Shown here piece after piece: positions 39,375-48,714 of a DNA stretch of 64,000 bases. How positions within the stretch are numbered: the first letter of the stretch is position 1; each line of letters starts with the position of its first letter. The position numbers were made by a program, and so were the translations under genes. The stretch is taken from assembly GCA_045612845.1 (NCBI GenBank), contig JAZKZV010000012.1, positions 124,001-188,000 on the forward strand, in the 5' to 3' direction. This stretch comes from Ornithomonoglobus_A sp045612845. GTDB lineage: Bacteria; Bacillota; Clostridia; UBA1381. The notes under the pieces are model-generated. The model was not told where the DNA came from. It made no database searches and was given only the letters and a program-made list of their open reading frames with translations.

Positions 39375-39677
39375 ATGATTAGTGGAAAACAAAGAGCATA
39401 TCTAAGAAAAATGGCACAGGTTTTATCACCAATTTTCCAGATTGGAAAAGAGGGTGTGAGCGAAAGTGTCGTAGCAGCACTTGATGAGGCGCTCGAAAAA
39501 CGTGAAATAATTAAAGTGCATATTCTTGAAACTGCATTTTTAGATACAAGAGAAACTTGTGATGAAATTGCGAAAGAGCTTGGTGCCGAGCCTGTACAGG
39601 CCATTGGCAATAAGTTTACTCTGTATAGACAGTCATCTGACGAAAAATATCGTAAAATAGAGTTGCCTAAAAGATGA
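39375..39677 (+). CDS. yhbY: YhbY-type RNA-binding protein (CRM domain)
   Basis: 100 residues, the usual length. The CRM fold shows in LRKMAQVLSPIFQIGKEGVS and ALEKREIIKVHILETAFLDT, with the family's G-x-x-G-like FQIGKEG loop. YhbY binds ribosomal precursors and helps large-subunit assembly. It begins the conserved Firmicute order yhbY-nadD-yqeK-rsfS; its stop overlaps the nadD start by four bases (ATGA). RBS CAGGAG is eight bases before the ATG. Confidence 0.93.
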   Translation: MISGKQRAYLRKMAQVLSPIFQIGKEGVSESVVAALDEALEKREIIKVHILETAFLDTRETCDEIAKELGAEPVQAIGNKFTLYRQSSDEKYRKIELPKR

Positions 39678-40255
39678 AGACAGGAATAATGGGCGGTACA
39701 TTTGACCCGATTCATAACGCACATATTACAATAGCAAGAAAGGCTAAAGAACAATTTGGGCTTGATAGAGTAATATTTATGCCGGGAGGCAATCCGCCAC
39801 ACAAAAAAGGGATAACAGATAAAGATATACGCTTTAAGATGACGCAGCTTGCAATAGGCGATGAATTCGAAGTAAGCGATTATGAGATAAATAAAGAAGA
39901 CTATTCTTATACGTTAAATACATTAGAGTATCTTAATGACGTATATCCCAGCGATGATATTTATTTCATAATTGGCGAGGATTCATTAAATGATATATAT
40001 AAATGGTACAAGCCGACAGAGATATTGGGTATGTGTAAGTTACTTGTATTTCCAAGAATGTCTTTAAAAACCGTATCCGAAAAGGCTAAAGAGGTTATGA
40101 TGAATCTGGGCGGGAGCATACAGGTTATAAATGCGCCTGTAACACAGATTTCATCTACACATATACGAAACCTGATACACGGGAATAAGAGTGCAGATGA
40201 TATGCTGCCAAAAGAGGTGTTAAGATATATAAATGAAAATAATTTATACAGATAA
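39674..40255 (+). CDS. nadD: Nicotinate-nucleotide adenylyltransferase
   Basis: 193 residues with the nucleotidylyltransferase signature GIMGGTFDPIHNAHI (T/HxGH-type loop) at the N-terminus, FMPGGNPPHKKG near residue 37, IIGEDSLNDIYKW near residue 98, and ISSTHIRNLI near residue 157. It adenylates nicotinic acid mononucleotide in NAD synthesis. Overlaps both neighbours (4 bases with yhbY, 23 with yqeK), showing tight coupling. Confidence 0.96.
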   Translation: MKTGIMGGTFDPIHNAHITIARKAKEQFGLDRVIFMPGGNPPHKKGITDKDIRFKMTQLAIGDEFEVSDYEINKEDYSYTLNTLEYLNDVYPSDDIYFIIGEDSLNDIYKWYKPTEILGMCKLLVFPRMSLKTVSEKAKEVMMNLGGSIQVINAPVTQISSTHIRNLIHGNKSADDMLPKEVLRYINENNLYR

Positions 40256-40814
40256 TCAAATAAAAGAAAAACTAAAAGCACTTCTTTCTCAAAAAAGATA
40301 TATCCACACAATAGGAGTGAGTGAAACTGCAAAGAAATTAGCTCGCCTATATGGTGAGGATGAAGAAAAAGCGTATTTGTCGGGCTTACTGCATGATTGT
40401 GCAAAGTATATGAGTATAGACGAGCAACTAAAAAAATGCGAGGAATTGGGTGTTGAACTCGATTTTGAAACGCGTTCGTGCGCACCTGTAATACACGCAC
40501 CGCTTGGTGCACAAATGGCAAAGGACGAATATGGAATTGATGATGAGGAAATATTAAATGCCATAAGATATCATACAGTAGCAAGGGTGGGTATGAGCAG
40601 GCTTGAAAAAATAATATATATAGCGGATATGACAGAACCGTCAAGGGAGTACGAAGAGGTAGAGGACTTAAGAAAAATATCAGAAACTGACCTTGATAAA
40701 GCTATGCTAAAATGTCTTGGTGAGTGTATTATGTTTAATATAAAAAAAGGAATAGCAGTTCATTCGGACTCTGTAAAATGTTATAATGAACTTGTATATA
40801 AGGAGGCAAAATAA
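40233..40814 (+). CDS. yqeK: YqeK-type HD-domain diadenosine tetraphosphatase
   Basis: 193 residues. The HD motifs are RYIHTIGVSETAKKLA near residue 22, SGLLHDCAKYM near residue 50 (His-Asp), and IRYHTVARVGMSRLEKIIYI near residue 110, ending with ADMTEPSR. YqeK proteins cleave diadenosine tetraphosphate symmetrically to two ADP. The ATG lies inside the end of nadD. Following gene rsfS overlaps by one base. Confidence 0.93.
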   Translation: MKIIYTDNQIKEKLKALLSQKRYIHTIGVSETAKKLARLYGEDEEKAYLSGLLHDCAKYMSIDEQLKKCEELGVELDFETRSCAPVIHAPLGAQMAKDEYGIDDEEILNAIRYHTVARVGMSRLEKIIYIADMTEPSREYEEVEDLRKISETDLDKAMLKCLGECIMFNIKKGIAVHSDSVKCYNELVYKEAK

Positions 40815-41143
40815 TGGAGAGACTAGATATTATTAAAAAAGCATTGGAGGACAAAAAGGCAACAAATATAGAAATCCTCAATGTATCAGAGCAAACGTCT
40901 TTGGGAGATTATTTTGTGATTGCATCATGCCAGTCTACAATTCAGGTAAGGGCATGTGTTGACGAAGTTGAAGAAAAAATGAGCGATGCTGGATTTGTGG
41001 TAAAACATAAAGAAGGATATAGAGGCGGCTCGTGGATTCTGATGGATTATGGAGATATAATAGTTCATATTATGCAACAGGAAACAAGAGAGTTTTATGC
41101 AATCGAGAGATTGTGGGATGATGCCGGTACGGTAACTAATTAA
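40814..41143 (+). CDS. rsfS: Ribosome silencing factor RsfS
   Basis: 109 residues, standard length. The Iojap fold is visible in VSEQTSLGDYFVIASCQSTI, GYRGGSWILMDYGDIIVHIM and REFYAIERLW. The protein binds ribosomal protein L14 and keeps subunits apart when nutrients run low. Last gene of the nadD operon; RBS AAGGAGG overlaps the yqeK end. leuS follows 31 bases later and may be on the same transcript. Confidence 0.95.
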   Translation: MERLDIIKKALEDKKATNIEILNVSEQTSLGDYFVIASCQSTIQVRACVDEVEEKMSDAGFVVKHKEGYRGGSWILMDYGDIIVHIMQQETREFYAIERLWDDAGTVTN

Positions 41144-41174
41144 GAAAACAATTAAGAAGGAGTATATATAAACA

Positions 41175-43586
41175 ATGGAAAGCTATAATTTTAAAAACAT
41201 TGAGAAAAAATGGCAAGATAAATGGGATGAGGCGGGTATTTTTAATGCCCAGAATAATTCATCAAAACCAAAGTTTTTTACTATGATTGAATTCCCATAT
41301 CCGTCAGGTGCGGGTCTGCATGTTGGACACCCAAGAAGCTATACTGCACTTGATATTGTTGCAAGAAAGAGAAGAATGAGCGGTTATAATGTTCTTTATC
41401 CTATAGGATGGGATGCATTTGGTTTGCCTACAGAAAACTTTGCAATAAAGAACAACATTCATCCGAAAATTGTAACAGAAAAAAATATTGCAAACTTTAA
41501 AAGACAGCTAAAGATGTTGGGATTCTCTTTTGACTGGTCAAGAGAAATAAATACAACTGACCCTAAATACTATAAATGGACACAATGGATTTTTATGCAA
41601 CTGTTCAAGAAAGGTCTTGCATATAAACAGGAAATGCCAATAAACTGGTGTCTGGGATGTAAAGTAGGCCTTGCAAACGAAGAGGTTGTAAACGGTGTAT
41701 GCGAAAGATGCGGCAGTGAGGTTGTTCAGCGTAACAAGAGCCAATGGATGCTTAAAATCACAGAATATGCACAACGCCTTATAGATGATTTGGATGACAT
41801 TGATTTTCTTGATAAAATTAAGACCCAACAAAAAAACTGGATAGGCAGAAGTGAGGGTGCAGAGGTTACATTTAAATTGTCTACAAATGACGATATGGTT
41901 GTCTACACAACAAGATGTGATACATTATTTGGTGCTACATATGTTGTAATGTCGCCCGAACACGAACTTATTGATAAAATAAAAGGTCAGATAGAAAACT
42001 ATGAAGAAGTAGAGGCATATAAGGCAGACGCTGCAAAAAAATCCGAGTTTGAGAGAACAGAACTTGCAAAGGATAAGAGCGGTGTACAATTAAAGGGGAT
42101 ATATGCAATAAACCCTGCAAATGGCGAAAAGCTCCCTGTCTGGATTTCGGACTATGTACTTGTAACATATGGAACAGGTGCAATTATGGCAGTTCCGGCA
42201 CATGATAGCAGAGACTGGGATTTTGCTAAAAAGTTTAACTTACCTATTATAGAAGTTGTATCAGGCGGAAAGAATGTACAAGAAGAGCCATATACTGATG
42301 TTTACAAAGGTAATATGGTTAATTCAGGTTTCCTAAATGGTCTTAGTGTACAAGAGGCAATTCCGACTATGATAAAATGGCTCGAAGAAAAGGGACTTGG
42401 CAAAAAGAAAGTCAACTTTAAACTTCGAGACTGGGTATTCTCAAGACAAAGATATTGGGGAGAACCAATTCCGCTGGTACATTGTGAAAAATGCGGATGG
42501 GTTGCAATTCCGGAAAGTGAATTGCCACTGACGCTGCCTGAATTAGAGCATTTTGAACCGGGTGAAAATGGCGAGTCGCCACTTGCAAAGGCATATGACT
42601 GGATAGATACAACTTGTCCTGAGTGTGGCGCTAAGGCGCAAAGAGAAACCGATACAATGCCACAATGGGCGGGTTCAAGCTGGTATTTCCTAAGATATAT
42701 GGATCCACACAATGATGATGCTTTAGCATCAAAAGAGGCACTTGAATACTGGTCGCCTGTAGATTGGTATAACGGTGGTATGGAACACACAACACTCCAC
42801 TTGCTATATTCAAGATTCTGGCATAAGTTCTTATACGATATAGGTGTAGTTCCTACAAAAGAGCCATATCAGAAGAGAACATCTCACGGAATGATTTTAG
42901 GTGAGAATAATGAGAAGATGTCAAAATCAAGAGGCAACGTTGTAAATCCTGATGAGGTTGTTGATGAATTCGGTGCAGATGCATTCAGGACATACGAAAT
43001 GTTCATAGGGGCATTCGATCAGTCAACCCCATGGTCGCAACAAGGTCTTAAGGGCTGCTATAAATTCCTGGAGAGAGTATGGAATGTACAATCTATGGTA
43101 ACAAACGAAGAAGGATATAGCGCAGATTTAGAAAGAGAAATTCATAAGACTATTAAAAAGGTCGGAGAAGATATCGAAAAGATGAAGTTTAATACTGCAA
43201 TCGCTTCGATGATGAGTCTTGTTAATGAGTTCTACAAAAAAGGTTCAGTAACTAAAACAGAGTATATGACACTAATTACTCTTCTAAATCCGTTTGCTCC
43301 GCATATGACAGAGGAGCTTTGGCAAATTTATGGCGGAAAAGGATTCCTTTCTGTTGTAGAATGGCCTCAATATGACGAAGACAAGACTGTAGACGACCAG
43401 ATAGAAATAGTAGTACAAATTAACGGAAAAATAAAGGATAAGGTTATGATGCCATCATGTCTTGACCAGGAGGGGACACAAAAAGCTGCAATGGAAAGCG
43501 AAAGAATTAAGGCTTTGATTGCTGATAAAACTGTTGTTAAGGTTATTGCGATACCTGGCAGACTTGTAAATATAGTTGTCAAATAA
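41175..43586 (+). CDS. leuS: Leucyl-tRNA synthetase
   Basis: 803 residues. The class I signature reads FPYPSGAGLHVGHPRSYTA near residue 43 (HVGH as HIGH), and the KMSKS loop is NNEKMSKSRGNVVNP near residue 580. The editing domain has TTRCDTLFGATYVVMSPEH and VPAHDSRDWDFA. A zinc-type cysteine cluster (CLGCKVGLANEEVVNGVCER) sits in the N-terminal insertion. It charges tRNA-Leu. Only 31 bases separate it from rsfS, so no T-box leader is present. RBS AAGGAG is 12 bases before ATG, slightly long. Confidence 0.97.
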   Translation: MESYNFKNIEKKWQDKWDEAGIFNAQNNSSKPKFFTMIEFPYPSGAGLHVGHPRSYTALDIVARKRRMSGYNVLYPIGWDAFGLPTENFAIKNNIHPKIVTEKNIANFKRQLKMLGFSFDWSREINTTDPKYYKWTQWIFMQLFKKGLAYKQEMPINWCLGCKVGLANEEVVNGVCERCGSEVVQRNKSQWMLKITEYAQRLIDDLDDIDFLDKIKTQQKNWIGRSEGAEVTFKLSTNDDMVVYTTRCDTLFGATYVVMSPEHELIDKIKGQIENYEEVEAYKADAAKKSEFERTELAKDKSGVQLKGIYAINPANGEKLPVWISDYVLVTYGTGAIMAVPAHDSRDWDFAKKFNLPIIEVVSGGKNVQEEPYTDVYKGNMVNSGFLNGLSVQEAIPTMIKWLEEKGLGKKKVNFKLRDWVFSRQRYWGEPIPLVHCEKCGWVAIPESELPLTLPELEHFEPGENGESPLAKAYDWIDTTCPECGAKAQRETDTMPQWAGSSWYFLRYMDPHNDDALASKEALEYWSPVDWYNGGMEHTTLHLLYSRFWHKFLYDIGVVPTKEPYQKRTSHGMILGENNEKMSKSRGNVVNPDEVVDEFGADAFRTYEMFIGAFDQSTPWSQQGLKGCYKFLERVWNVQSMVTNEEGYSADLEREIHKTIKKVGEDIEKMKFNTAIASMMSLVNEFYKKGSVTKTEYMTLITLLNPFAPHMTEELWQIYGGKGFLSVVEWPQYDEDKTVDDQIEIVVQINGKIKDKVMMPSCLDQEGTQKAAMESERIKALIADKTVVKVIAIPGRLVNIVVK

Positions 43587-43615
43587 GGGGACACAAAACA
43601 CGGACGGAGATTAGT

Positions 43616-44281
43616 ATGAGTATAAATTCAAAGCAAAATATTAAATGTCCAAAATGCTCGCAAATGTCAGAGATTACAGTATGGAGTTCTATTACTGTTA
43701 AGGACAGTGCGGATTTAAAACAGGATTTGCTTGGCGGAAGAGTTAATATCTTCCGCTGCCCGTCTTGCTCGCATACAGCACTAATGCCTACACCAATGTT
43801 ATATCATGACGAAGAAAAGAGACTGTTGTTTTCTTTTTCGCCATGCGATGACGCTATTTTGGAGGAGCAACTATACGATAATATAAGAAAAGCATCGCAA
43901 AGCTCAGGTGAATTAAAAAAGTATGAGGGATATAATTTAAGATTTATAACAAAGTATAATGAGCTTTTAGAAAAGATATTGATTTTCGAAAACAATCTTA
44001 ATGATAAAGCCATTGAGGTTATTAAGCTTATGATTCTATCACAGGACCTTGAAAAATCACAGTGGCGCGAATGTCATTTTGGTAAAATTGAAAATGACAA
44101 CATAGAGTTTATGATTAACGATAAAAAAGAAAATCAGGTATATACGTCATCTGTTCCTGTGGAGAGTTATAATACAATATATTCAGAGCTTACTAATAGC
44201 GGTGTAAAGCCATACAGTTTTGACTGGGAACGTGTAAATGGTGCATATGCCACAAAGCTTTTAAATGGATTTAACAATTAA
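43616..44281 (+). CDS. CpXC-domain protein of unknown function
   Basis: 221 residues. An N-terminal zinc-ribbon-like module has IKCPKCSQMSEITVW near residue 9 and FRCPSCSHTALMPTPMLYHD near residue 43, the paired C-P-x-C motifs that name the CpXC domain. The rest is a soluble alpha/beta region without known catalytic motifs. Proteins of this family are widespread in Clostridia with no assigned role. It lies 29 bases after leuS with RBS CGGACGGAGA and may be read from the same message. Confidence 0.8.
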   Translation: MSINSKQNIKCPKCSQMSEITVWSSITVKDSADLKQDLLGGRVNIFRCPSCSHTALMPTPMLYHDEEKRLLFSFSPCDDAILEEQLYDNIRKASQSSGELKKYEGYNLRFITKYNELLEKILIFENNLNDKAIEVIKLMILSQDLEKSQWRECHFGKIENDNIEFMINDKKENQVYTSSVPVESYNTIYSELTNSGVKPYSFDWERVNGAYATKLLNGFNN

Positions 44282-44309
44282 CGTACTTTAAATTTAGAAG
44301 GATTTTATT

Positions 44310-44783
44310 ATGGCTATTAAAGCAAAATCACAAGAAAACTCAATAGCGGTTCTTGCAAGTCTAATGTTGCCGTTTCAGGCAAATAATGCAGGCAATGTAC
44401 ATGGTGGAGAAATTATAAAGCTTATGGACTCGACCGCGGGTGTTGCTGCGCAAAAACACTGTAACACCAATGTTGTTACTGCAAGAGTGGATGAGTTGTG
44501 TTTTAAAAAACCTATTTTAATAGGTGAGTATGTTGTTTGTACTGCACGTGTTGTATATACAGGCAGAACCTCAATGGAGGTTTTTGTTACGGTGGAATCC
44601 GAAAATCTGACAACGGGTAAAAGACAAATTGCGCTTACTGCATTTTTTACAATGGTTTCTTTGGACGTGAATTCAAAGCCATCGGAGATTGCACCAATAT
44701 TAAAAGGTGATGATGCGTATTCGCAAATGCTATACCTGGAGGGCGAGAAGAGGTATAAAGAAAGCAAAAAACGCTTTAGATAA
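44310..44783 (+). CDS. Acyl-CoA thioesterase, hotdog fold
   Basis: 157 residues. The hotdog signature NAGNVHGGEIIKLMDSTAGV near residue 30 includes the conserved Asp of the YkhA/YciA-type hexameric thioesterases. ARVDELCFKKPILIGEYVVC follows. Cleaves medium- or long-chain acyl-CoA to free acid and CoA in the cytoplasm. RBS AGAAGGA is well placed. 28 bases behind the CpXC gene. Confidence 0.88.
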   Translation: MAIKAKSQENSIAVLASLMLPFQANNAGNVHGGEIIKLMDSTAGVAAQKHCNTNVVTARVDELCFKKPILIGEYVVCTARVVYTGRTSMEVFVTVESENLTTGKRQIALTAFFTMVSLDVNSKPSEIAPILKGDDAYSQMLYLEGEKRYKESKKRFR

Positions 44784-44837
44784 GATTTTTGAAATTAAAT
44801 AATATTAAAATATCCATATGTAAAAGGAGGGTATATT

Positions 44838-45302
44838 GTGCCCGAAAAAACTAACATAAAGATGCTTGTACAAAACAGAAAAGCCAGACATGAATATTTT
44901 ATATTAGAAACATATGAGTGTGGAATAGAGCTTTGCGGAACAGAAGTAAAGTCGTTAAGAGATGGCAGGGCAAATCTTACAGATTCGTATGCATCAATAG
45001 ATAATGGTGAGGTATTTATAAAGGGTATGAATATAAGTCCGTTCGAAAAGGGTAATATCTTCAACCGAGACCCGCTAAGAACAAGAAAGCTGTTGTTGCA
45101 TAAGCAAGAAATAAGAAAGCTTATAGGCCAGATACAACAACAGGGTTTAACCTTAATTCCGTTGTCCGTATACCTTAAAGGCTCGCTTGTTAAGGTGTCC
45201 TTGGGATTGGCGAAAGGTAAAAAGCTATACGATAAACGTGAAGACATAGCAAAGCGCGACGCAAAAAGAGATGCCCAGAGGGCGCTTAAAAACACATATT
45301 AA
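44838..45302 (+). CDS. smpB: SsrA-binding protein SmpB
   Basis: 154 residues from GTG 44838 with a very strong RBS, AAAGGAGGG. Family marks: ARHEYFILETYECGIELCGT near residue 13, EVKSLRDGRANLTDSYA near residue 36, and a basic tail (GKKLYDKREDIAKRDAKRDA). SmpB carries tmRNA to stalled ribosomes. No tmRNA gene was found in the flanks, although ssrA often lies close by. Confidence 0.97.
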   Translation: MPEKTNIKMLVQNRKARHEYFILETYECGIELCGTEVKSLRDGRANLTDSYASIDNGEVFIKGMNISPFEKGNIFNRDPLRTRKLLLHKQEIRKLIGQIQQQGLTLIPLSVYLKGSLVKVSLGLAKGKKLYDKREDIAKRDAKRDAQRALKNTY

Positions 45303-45386
45303 AGAAAAATAAGGTATTAAATAATTAAATATGGTAAAAATAAGATATACGAGTGTAATTATCTCTATTTAAAGAAAGGATTATTT

Positions 45387-46034
45387 ATGAAACGTATATC
45401 TATTTTTATTTGCATTTTATTTGCAACTATATTTATCAGTACGAATAATGCATTCGCTCTTTCGAAGATAGGCTCAAGAGGACAAGAGGTAATAAACATA
45501 CAAACAAGACTAAAAGCATGGGACTATTATCACTACACAGTTGACGGAGTGTATGGTTGGCGTACTGCACAGTCGGTAAAAAAATTCCAACAAAAGCATG
45601 GACTAGCAGTTGACGGAATATGTGGTCCTGCAACACTTGCAAAGATTGGCTTAAACACAGGTAATACGTCATCTTCCTCATCATCAAATTACGTAACATT
45701 ATTAGCAATGCTTATCAACGGTGAGGCGAGGGGCGAAAGCTATGAGGGTCAGGTTGCAGTAGGAGCTGTTGTGTTAAACAGAGTAAAGCATTCGTCATTT
45801 CCAAACACAATTCCGGGAGTAATATACCAAAAAGGAGCATTTACAGCTGTAAGCGACGGGCAAATAAATAAGCCTATAGAAAGTTCATGCTACAATGCTG
45901 CACGCGATGCTTTAAACGGTTGGGACCCCACAGGCGGTGCTATTTATTATTATAATCCTGCAACTGCAACATCGAGCTGGATATGGTCAAGACCTGTAAT
46001 AAAACAAATTGGAAAACACAGATTTTGTATGTAG
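45387..46034 (+). CDS. sleB: Spore cortex-lytic enzyme SleB-like cell wall hydrolase
   Basis: 215 residues. A signal peptide (ISIFICILFATIFISTNNAFA) is followed by a peptidoglycan-binding domain at residues 26-88 (IGSRGQEVINIQTRLKAWDY) and a short serine linker. The SleB/CwlJ hydrolase domain has MLINGEARGESYEGQVAVGA near residue 108 with catalytic Glu, VVLNRVKHSSFPNTIPGVIY and ALNGWDPTGGAIYYYNP. SleB-type lytic transglycosylases act on cortex containing muramic delta-lactam at germination, which matches the pdaA-like gene at 24180. CwlJ-type lacks the binding domain, so SleB is preferred. Single gene, strong terminator. Confidence 0.9.
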   Translation: MKRISIFICILFATIFISTNNAFALSKIGSRGQEVINIQTRLKAWDYYHYTVDGVYGWRTAQSVKKFQQKHGLAVDGICGPATLAKIGLNTGNTSSSSSSNYVTLLAMLINGEARGESYEGQVAVGAVVLNRVKHSSFPNTIPGVIYQKGAFTAVSDGQINKPIESSCYNAARDALNGWDPTGGAIYYYNPATATSSWIWSRPVIKQIGKHRFCM

Positions 46035-46040
46035 TATAAA

Positions 46041-46080
46041 AAAATACTTATCTGGGTATGTGCAAGATAAGTATTTTTTT
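46041..46080 (+). terminator. Terminator after sleB
   Basis: AAAATACTTATCT (46041-46053) pairs exactly with AGATAAGTATTTT (46065-46077) over an 11-base loop, then T residues. Confidence 0.92.
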
Positions 46081-46184
46081 TGTAAATAATTACAGTAAAT
46101 TTGTACAAATATTAGTTGACTTTTGTAGTTGCATGTGTTATGCTATGTAATATCAACAGATGCAAAAAAAAGGAGTGGGCATAA

Positions 46185-47279
46185 GTGCTTAAAGAAATAT
46201 TAAAAGAGAAGGATTATCTTCCTGTCCTTAAAATGAATGATGGTACACAAGTTACAAGAGAAAATTGGCAAGAACGAAAGAATGAAATGAGAGAACTTCT
46301 CGAAAAATACTCGTATGGACATACCCCGGCTACAGCTGTGAAAGTTTATGGCGAACTAAAAAACACAGGTAATTACACCTGTGCCGGAAAATGCAGCGAG
46401 GAAATAATCGAGCTTACATACGAAACAGAATATGGAAAAGGTTGTTTTCCGGTACAGATATTTACTCCTGCCGGTATAGAAAAACCACCGGTTATATTGC
46501 ACATTGCTTTTGGTCTGGCGCCGCATAGATACATACCTGTTGAAGAAATTATTGATAATGAATATGCGCTTGTTGTTGTAGATTATAAGGATATGGTAAA
46601 CGATAATCTGGGTGGCGACTATACTGATGGAATTGCCAAGCATTTTGGAATAACAAACGAGCGTGGTGATGAAGAGTGGGGCAAAATTGGTATGTGGGCA
46701 TGGGGAGCAAGCCGCATTGTAGACTATATTTTAGAGAATAGAAGCGATTTTGACGGTAACAAAATTGCAGTAATAGGCCACTCGCGTCTTGGTAAAACTG
46801 CACTGTGGTGTGCCGCGCAGGATGATAGAATTGCTGCAGCAGTATCTAATGATTCGGGTTACGGAGGTGCTGCATCCTCTAAGTTTGGTAAGGGTGAACG
46901 TATTACAGATTTTCTTGAATGGGGCTCGTGGGATTGGTTTTGTGAAAACTTTAAGAAATTTCAGGGTGTACTCGAAGATGAAAAACCATATGATCAAAGT
47001 TTTTTGACAGCACTTATAGCACCGAGATGTGTTCTTATAGGTTCGGCAGATCTTGATTATGATGCAGACCCTGAAGCTGAATTTTTAACAACTCTGCACG
47101 CCTCATGTGCGTGGGAACTTCTGGGAGAAGAGGGGTTAGTAACAGAAAATAAAATGCCTGAGACCGGAGATTTTCTTGGTGATGGTAAAATATTATATCA
47201 CTACAGAAAAGGAAAGCATTATCTGTCGCTGGATGACTGGAGAGCTTATATAAAGTTCTTAAATAAAAAAATGAAATAA
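46185..47279 (+). CDS. Glucuronoyl-esterase-like alpha/beta hydrolase (CE15-type)
   Basis: 364 residues from GTG 46185 with RBS AAAGGAGTGGG. The nucleophile elbow is VIGHSRLGKTALW with Ser200, and NDSGYGGAASSKFGKGERIT follows as in bacterial CE15 esterases. APRCVLIGSADLDYDADPEAE carries a likely acid and GKHYLSLDDW the catalytic His. These enzymes cleave ester links between glucuronate of xylan and lignin; there is no signal peptide, so it must act on imported oligosaccharides. Acetyl xylan esterases of the same fold are the main alternative. It is a single-gene unit and suggests use of plant-fibre fragments. Confidence 0.8.
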   Translation: MLKEILKEKDYLPVLKMNDGTQVTRENWQERKNEMRELLEKYSYGHTPATAVKVYGELKNTGNYTCAGKCSEEIIELTYETEYGKGCFPVQIFTPAGIEKPPVILHIAFGLAPHRYIPVEEIIDNEYALVVVDYKDMVNDNLGGDYTDGIAKHFGITNERGDEEWGKIGMWAWGASRIVDYILENRSDFDGNKIAVIGHSRLGKTALWCAAQDDRIAAAVSNDSGYGGAASSKFGKGERITDFLEWGSWDWFCENFKKFQGVLEDEKPYDQSFLTALIAPRCVLIGSADLDYDADPEAEFLTTLHASCAWELLGEEGLVTENKMPETGDFLGDGKILYHYRKGKHYLSLDDWRAYIKFLNKKMK

Positions 47280-47303
47280 CCTTAAAAAGACAGATTTTTA
47301 TTT

Positions 47304-47343
47304 AAAAGGATATTTAAAAAGAAATTTTTAGATATCCTTTTTT
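47304..47343 (+). terminator. Terminator after the CE15-like gene
   Basis: AAAAGGATAT (47304-47313) pairs with ATATCCTTTT (47332-47341); inner TAAAAA/TTTTTA extends the stem; T run follows. Confidence 0.88.
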
Positions 47344-47420
47344 GTTAATACTTGCATTTTTTGCTATTTAATGTTATAATGAAATACAAAAAAAAGAGTA
47401 TACTCATTGAGGTGGTAAAT

Positions 47421-48698
47421 ATGTTAAAAACTATAAGAGAAGATTTTTTGAATGGTAAATATAATGATGTTCTGGCGAATGTTTATTGTGGAGAGGAATT
47501 TGTACAAGAACAGGTTAATAGATATATAAAAGCTATTGATAAGTTTGAAGAGTTGTATGGCAATAGAGAAGTTGAAATTTACTCTGCGCCGGGAAGAAGT
47601 GAGATTGGCGGTAACCATACCGACCATCAAAATGGAAAGGTTCTGGCGGCGGCAATCAATCTTGACGCTATAGCAGTTGTAGCAAAAAGAAATGACAGTA
47701 TTATTCGTGTTACTTCAGAAGGATACAGCGAGAATAATGTTGATATAACAAATCTTGATGTAATAGACAACGAAAAGGGCACAACCGACGCACTTATAAG
47801 GGGGACAGCGGCTGCTATGTCTAAGAGAGGTTACAGTATAGGCGGGTTTGATGCATATGTAACAAGCAACGTATTATCGGGTTCGGGCTTGTCCTCGTCT
47901 GCGTCATATGAGGTGCTTATTGCAAATGTGTTATCCGGGTTGTATAATTGCGGTAATGTAGATGTTGTTACGCTTGCGCAAATTGCAAAGGAAGCGGAAA
48001 ATGTACATTTTGGAAAGCCATGCGGACTTTTAGACCAGATGGCATCATCTGTTGGCGGAATTATCAACGTTGATTTTAAAGATAAAGAACATCCTGAATT
48101 GAATGTACTTGATGTTGATTTTAATAAATATAACCACTTATTGTGTATTGTTGATACGAAGGGGTCGCATTTGGATTTAACAGATGAATACGCCGCAATT
48201 ACGCAGGAAATGAAGAAAATCTCAATGTTTTTTGGTAAAGAGTATTTATCAGAAGTTGATAAAGACGAATTTTATGCACACATAACAGAAACACGTATAT
48301 CAGCAGGCGATAGAGCAGTATTAAGAACGATGCATTGGTATGCTGAAAATGACAGAGTAGACAAACAAGTAAAAGCACTGCAGGACGGTGATTTTGAGTA
48401 TTTTAAAAAATTGATAACCGACTCGGGCAATTCATCATTTAAGTATCTGCAAAATGTATATTCAGCAAAGAATGTACAAAGTCAGGGTGTATCAGTGGCG
48501 CTTTGCTTAAGTGAGGAAATTTTAAAAGGCAAGGGCGTAAGCAGAGTTCACGGTGGCGGTTTTGCTGGTACAATTCAGGCTTTTGTACCAAGTGATATTG
48601 TTGATGAGTATAAAAATAGAATGGAAGAAGTGTTCGGAAAGGATGCTTGTTATATTTTATCCGTAAGACCTGTTGGCGGATTTAAAATTGTAGGTTAA
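47421..48698 (+). CDS. galK: Galactokinase (GHMP kinase)
   Basis: 425 residues from ATG 47421 with GAGGTGG; the frame runs back to 47352 but without an RBS. GHMP motifs: PGRSEIGGNHTDHQNGKVLA near residue 58 (the GRxNLIGEHTDY sugar site in a variant form), LSGSGLSSSASYEVL near residue 158 (ATP loop), and SRVHGGGFAGTIQAF near residue 378. It phosphorylates galactose for the Leloir pathway. The variant motif 1 (SEIGGNHTDHQ) is known from Firmicute commensal galactokinases. galE and galT are not in the window. CDF gene follows after 16 bases. Confidence 0.9.
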   Translation: MLKTIREDFLNGKYNDVLANVYCGEEFVQEQVNRYIKAIDKFEELYGNREVEIYSAPGRSEIGGNHTDHQNGKVLAAAINLDAIAVVAKRNDSIIRVTSEGYSENNVDITNLDVIDNEKGTTDALIRGTAAAMSKRGYSIGGFDAYVTSNVLSGSGLSSSASYEVLIANVLSGLYNCGNVDVVTLAQIAKEAENVHFGKPCGLLDQMASSVGGIINVDFKDKEHPELNVLDVDFNKYNHLLCIVDTKGSHLDLTDEYAAITQEMKKISMFFGKEYLSEVDKDEFYAHITETRISAGDRAVLRTMHWYAENDRVDKQVKALQDGDFEYFKKLITDSGNSSFKYLQNVYSAKNVQSQGVSVALCLSEEILKGKGVSRVHGGGFAGTIQAFVPSDIVDEYKNRMEEVFGKDACYILSVRPVGGFKIVG

Positions 48699-48714
48699 AT
48701 ATAGAGGTGTAATT

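Noticed and set aside
41144..41174. Possible T-box leader before leuS
   Set aside because: Only 31 bases separate rsfS and leuS; the alaS and asnB upstream gaps also lack a T-box sequence (TGGNACCGCG).
45303..45386. Possible tmRNA (ssrA) next to smpB
   Set aside because: The gap is only 84 bases and holds no tRNA-like ends or tag reading frame.
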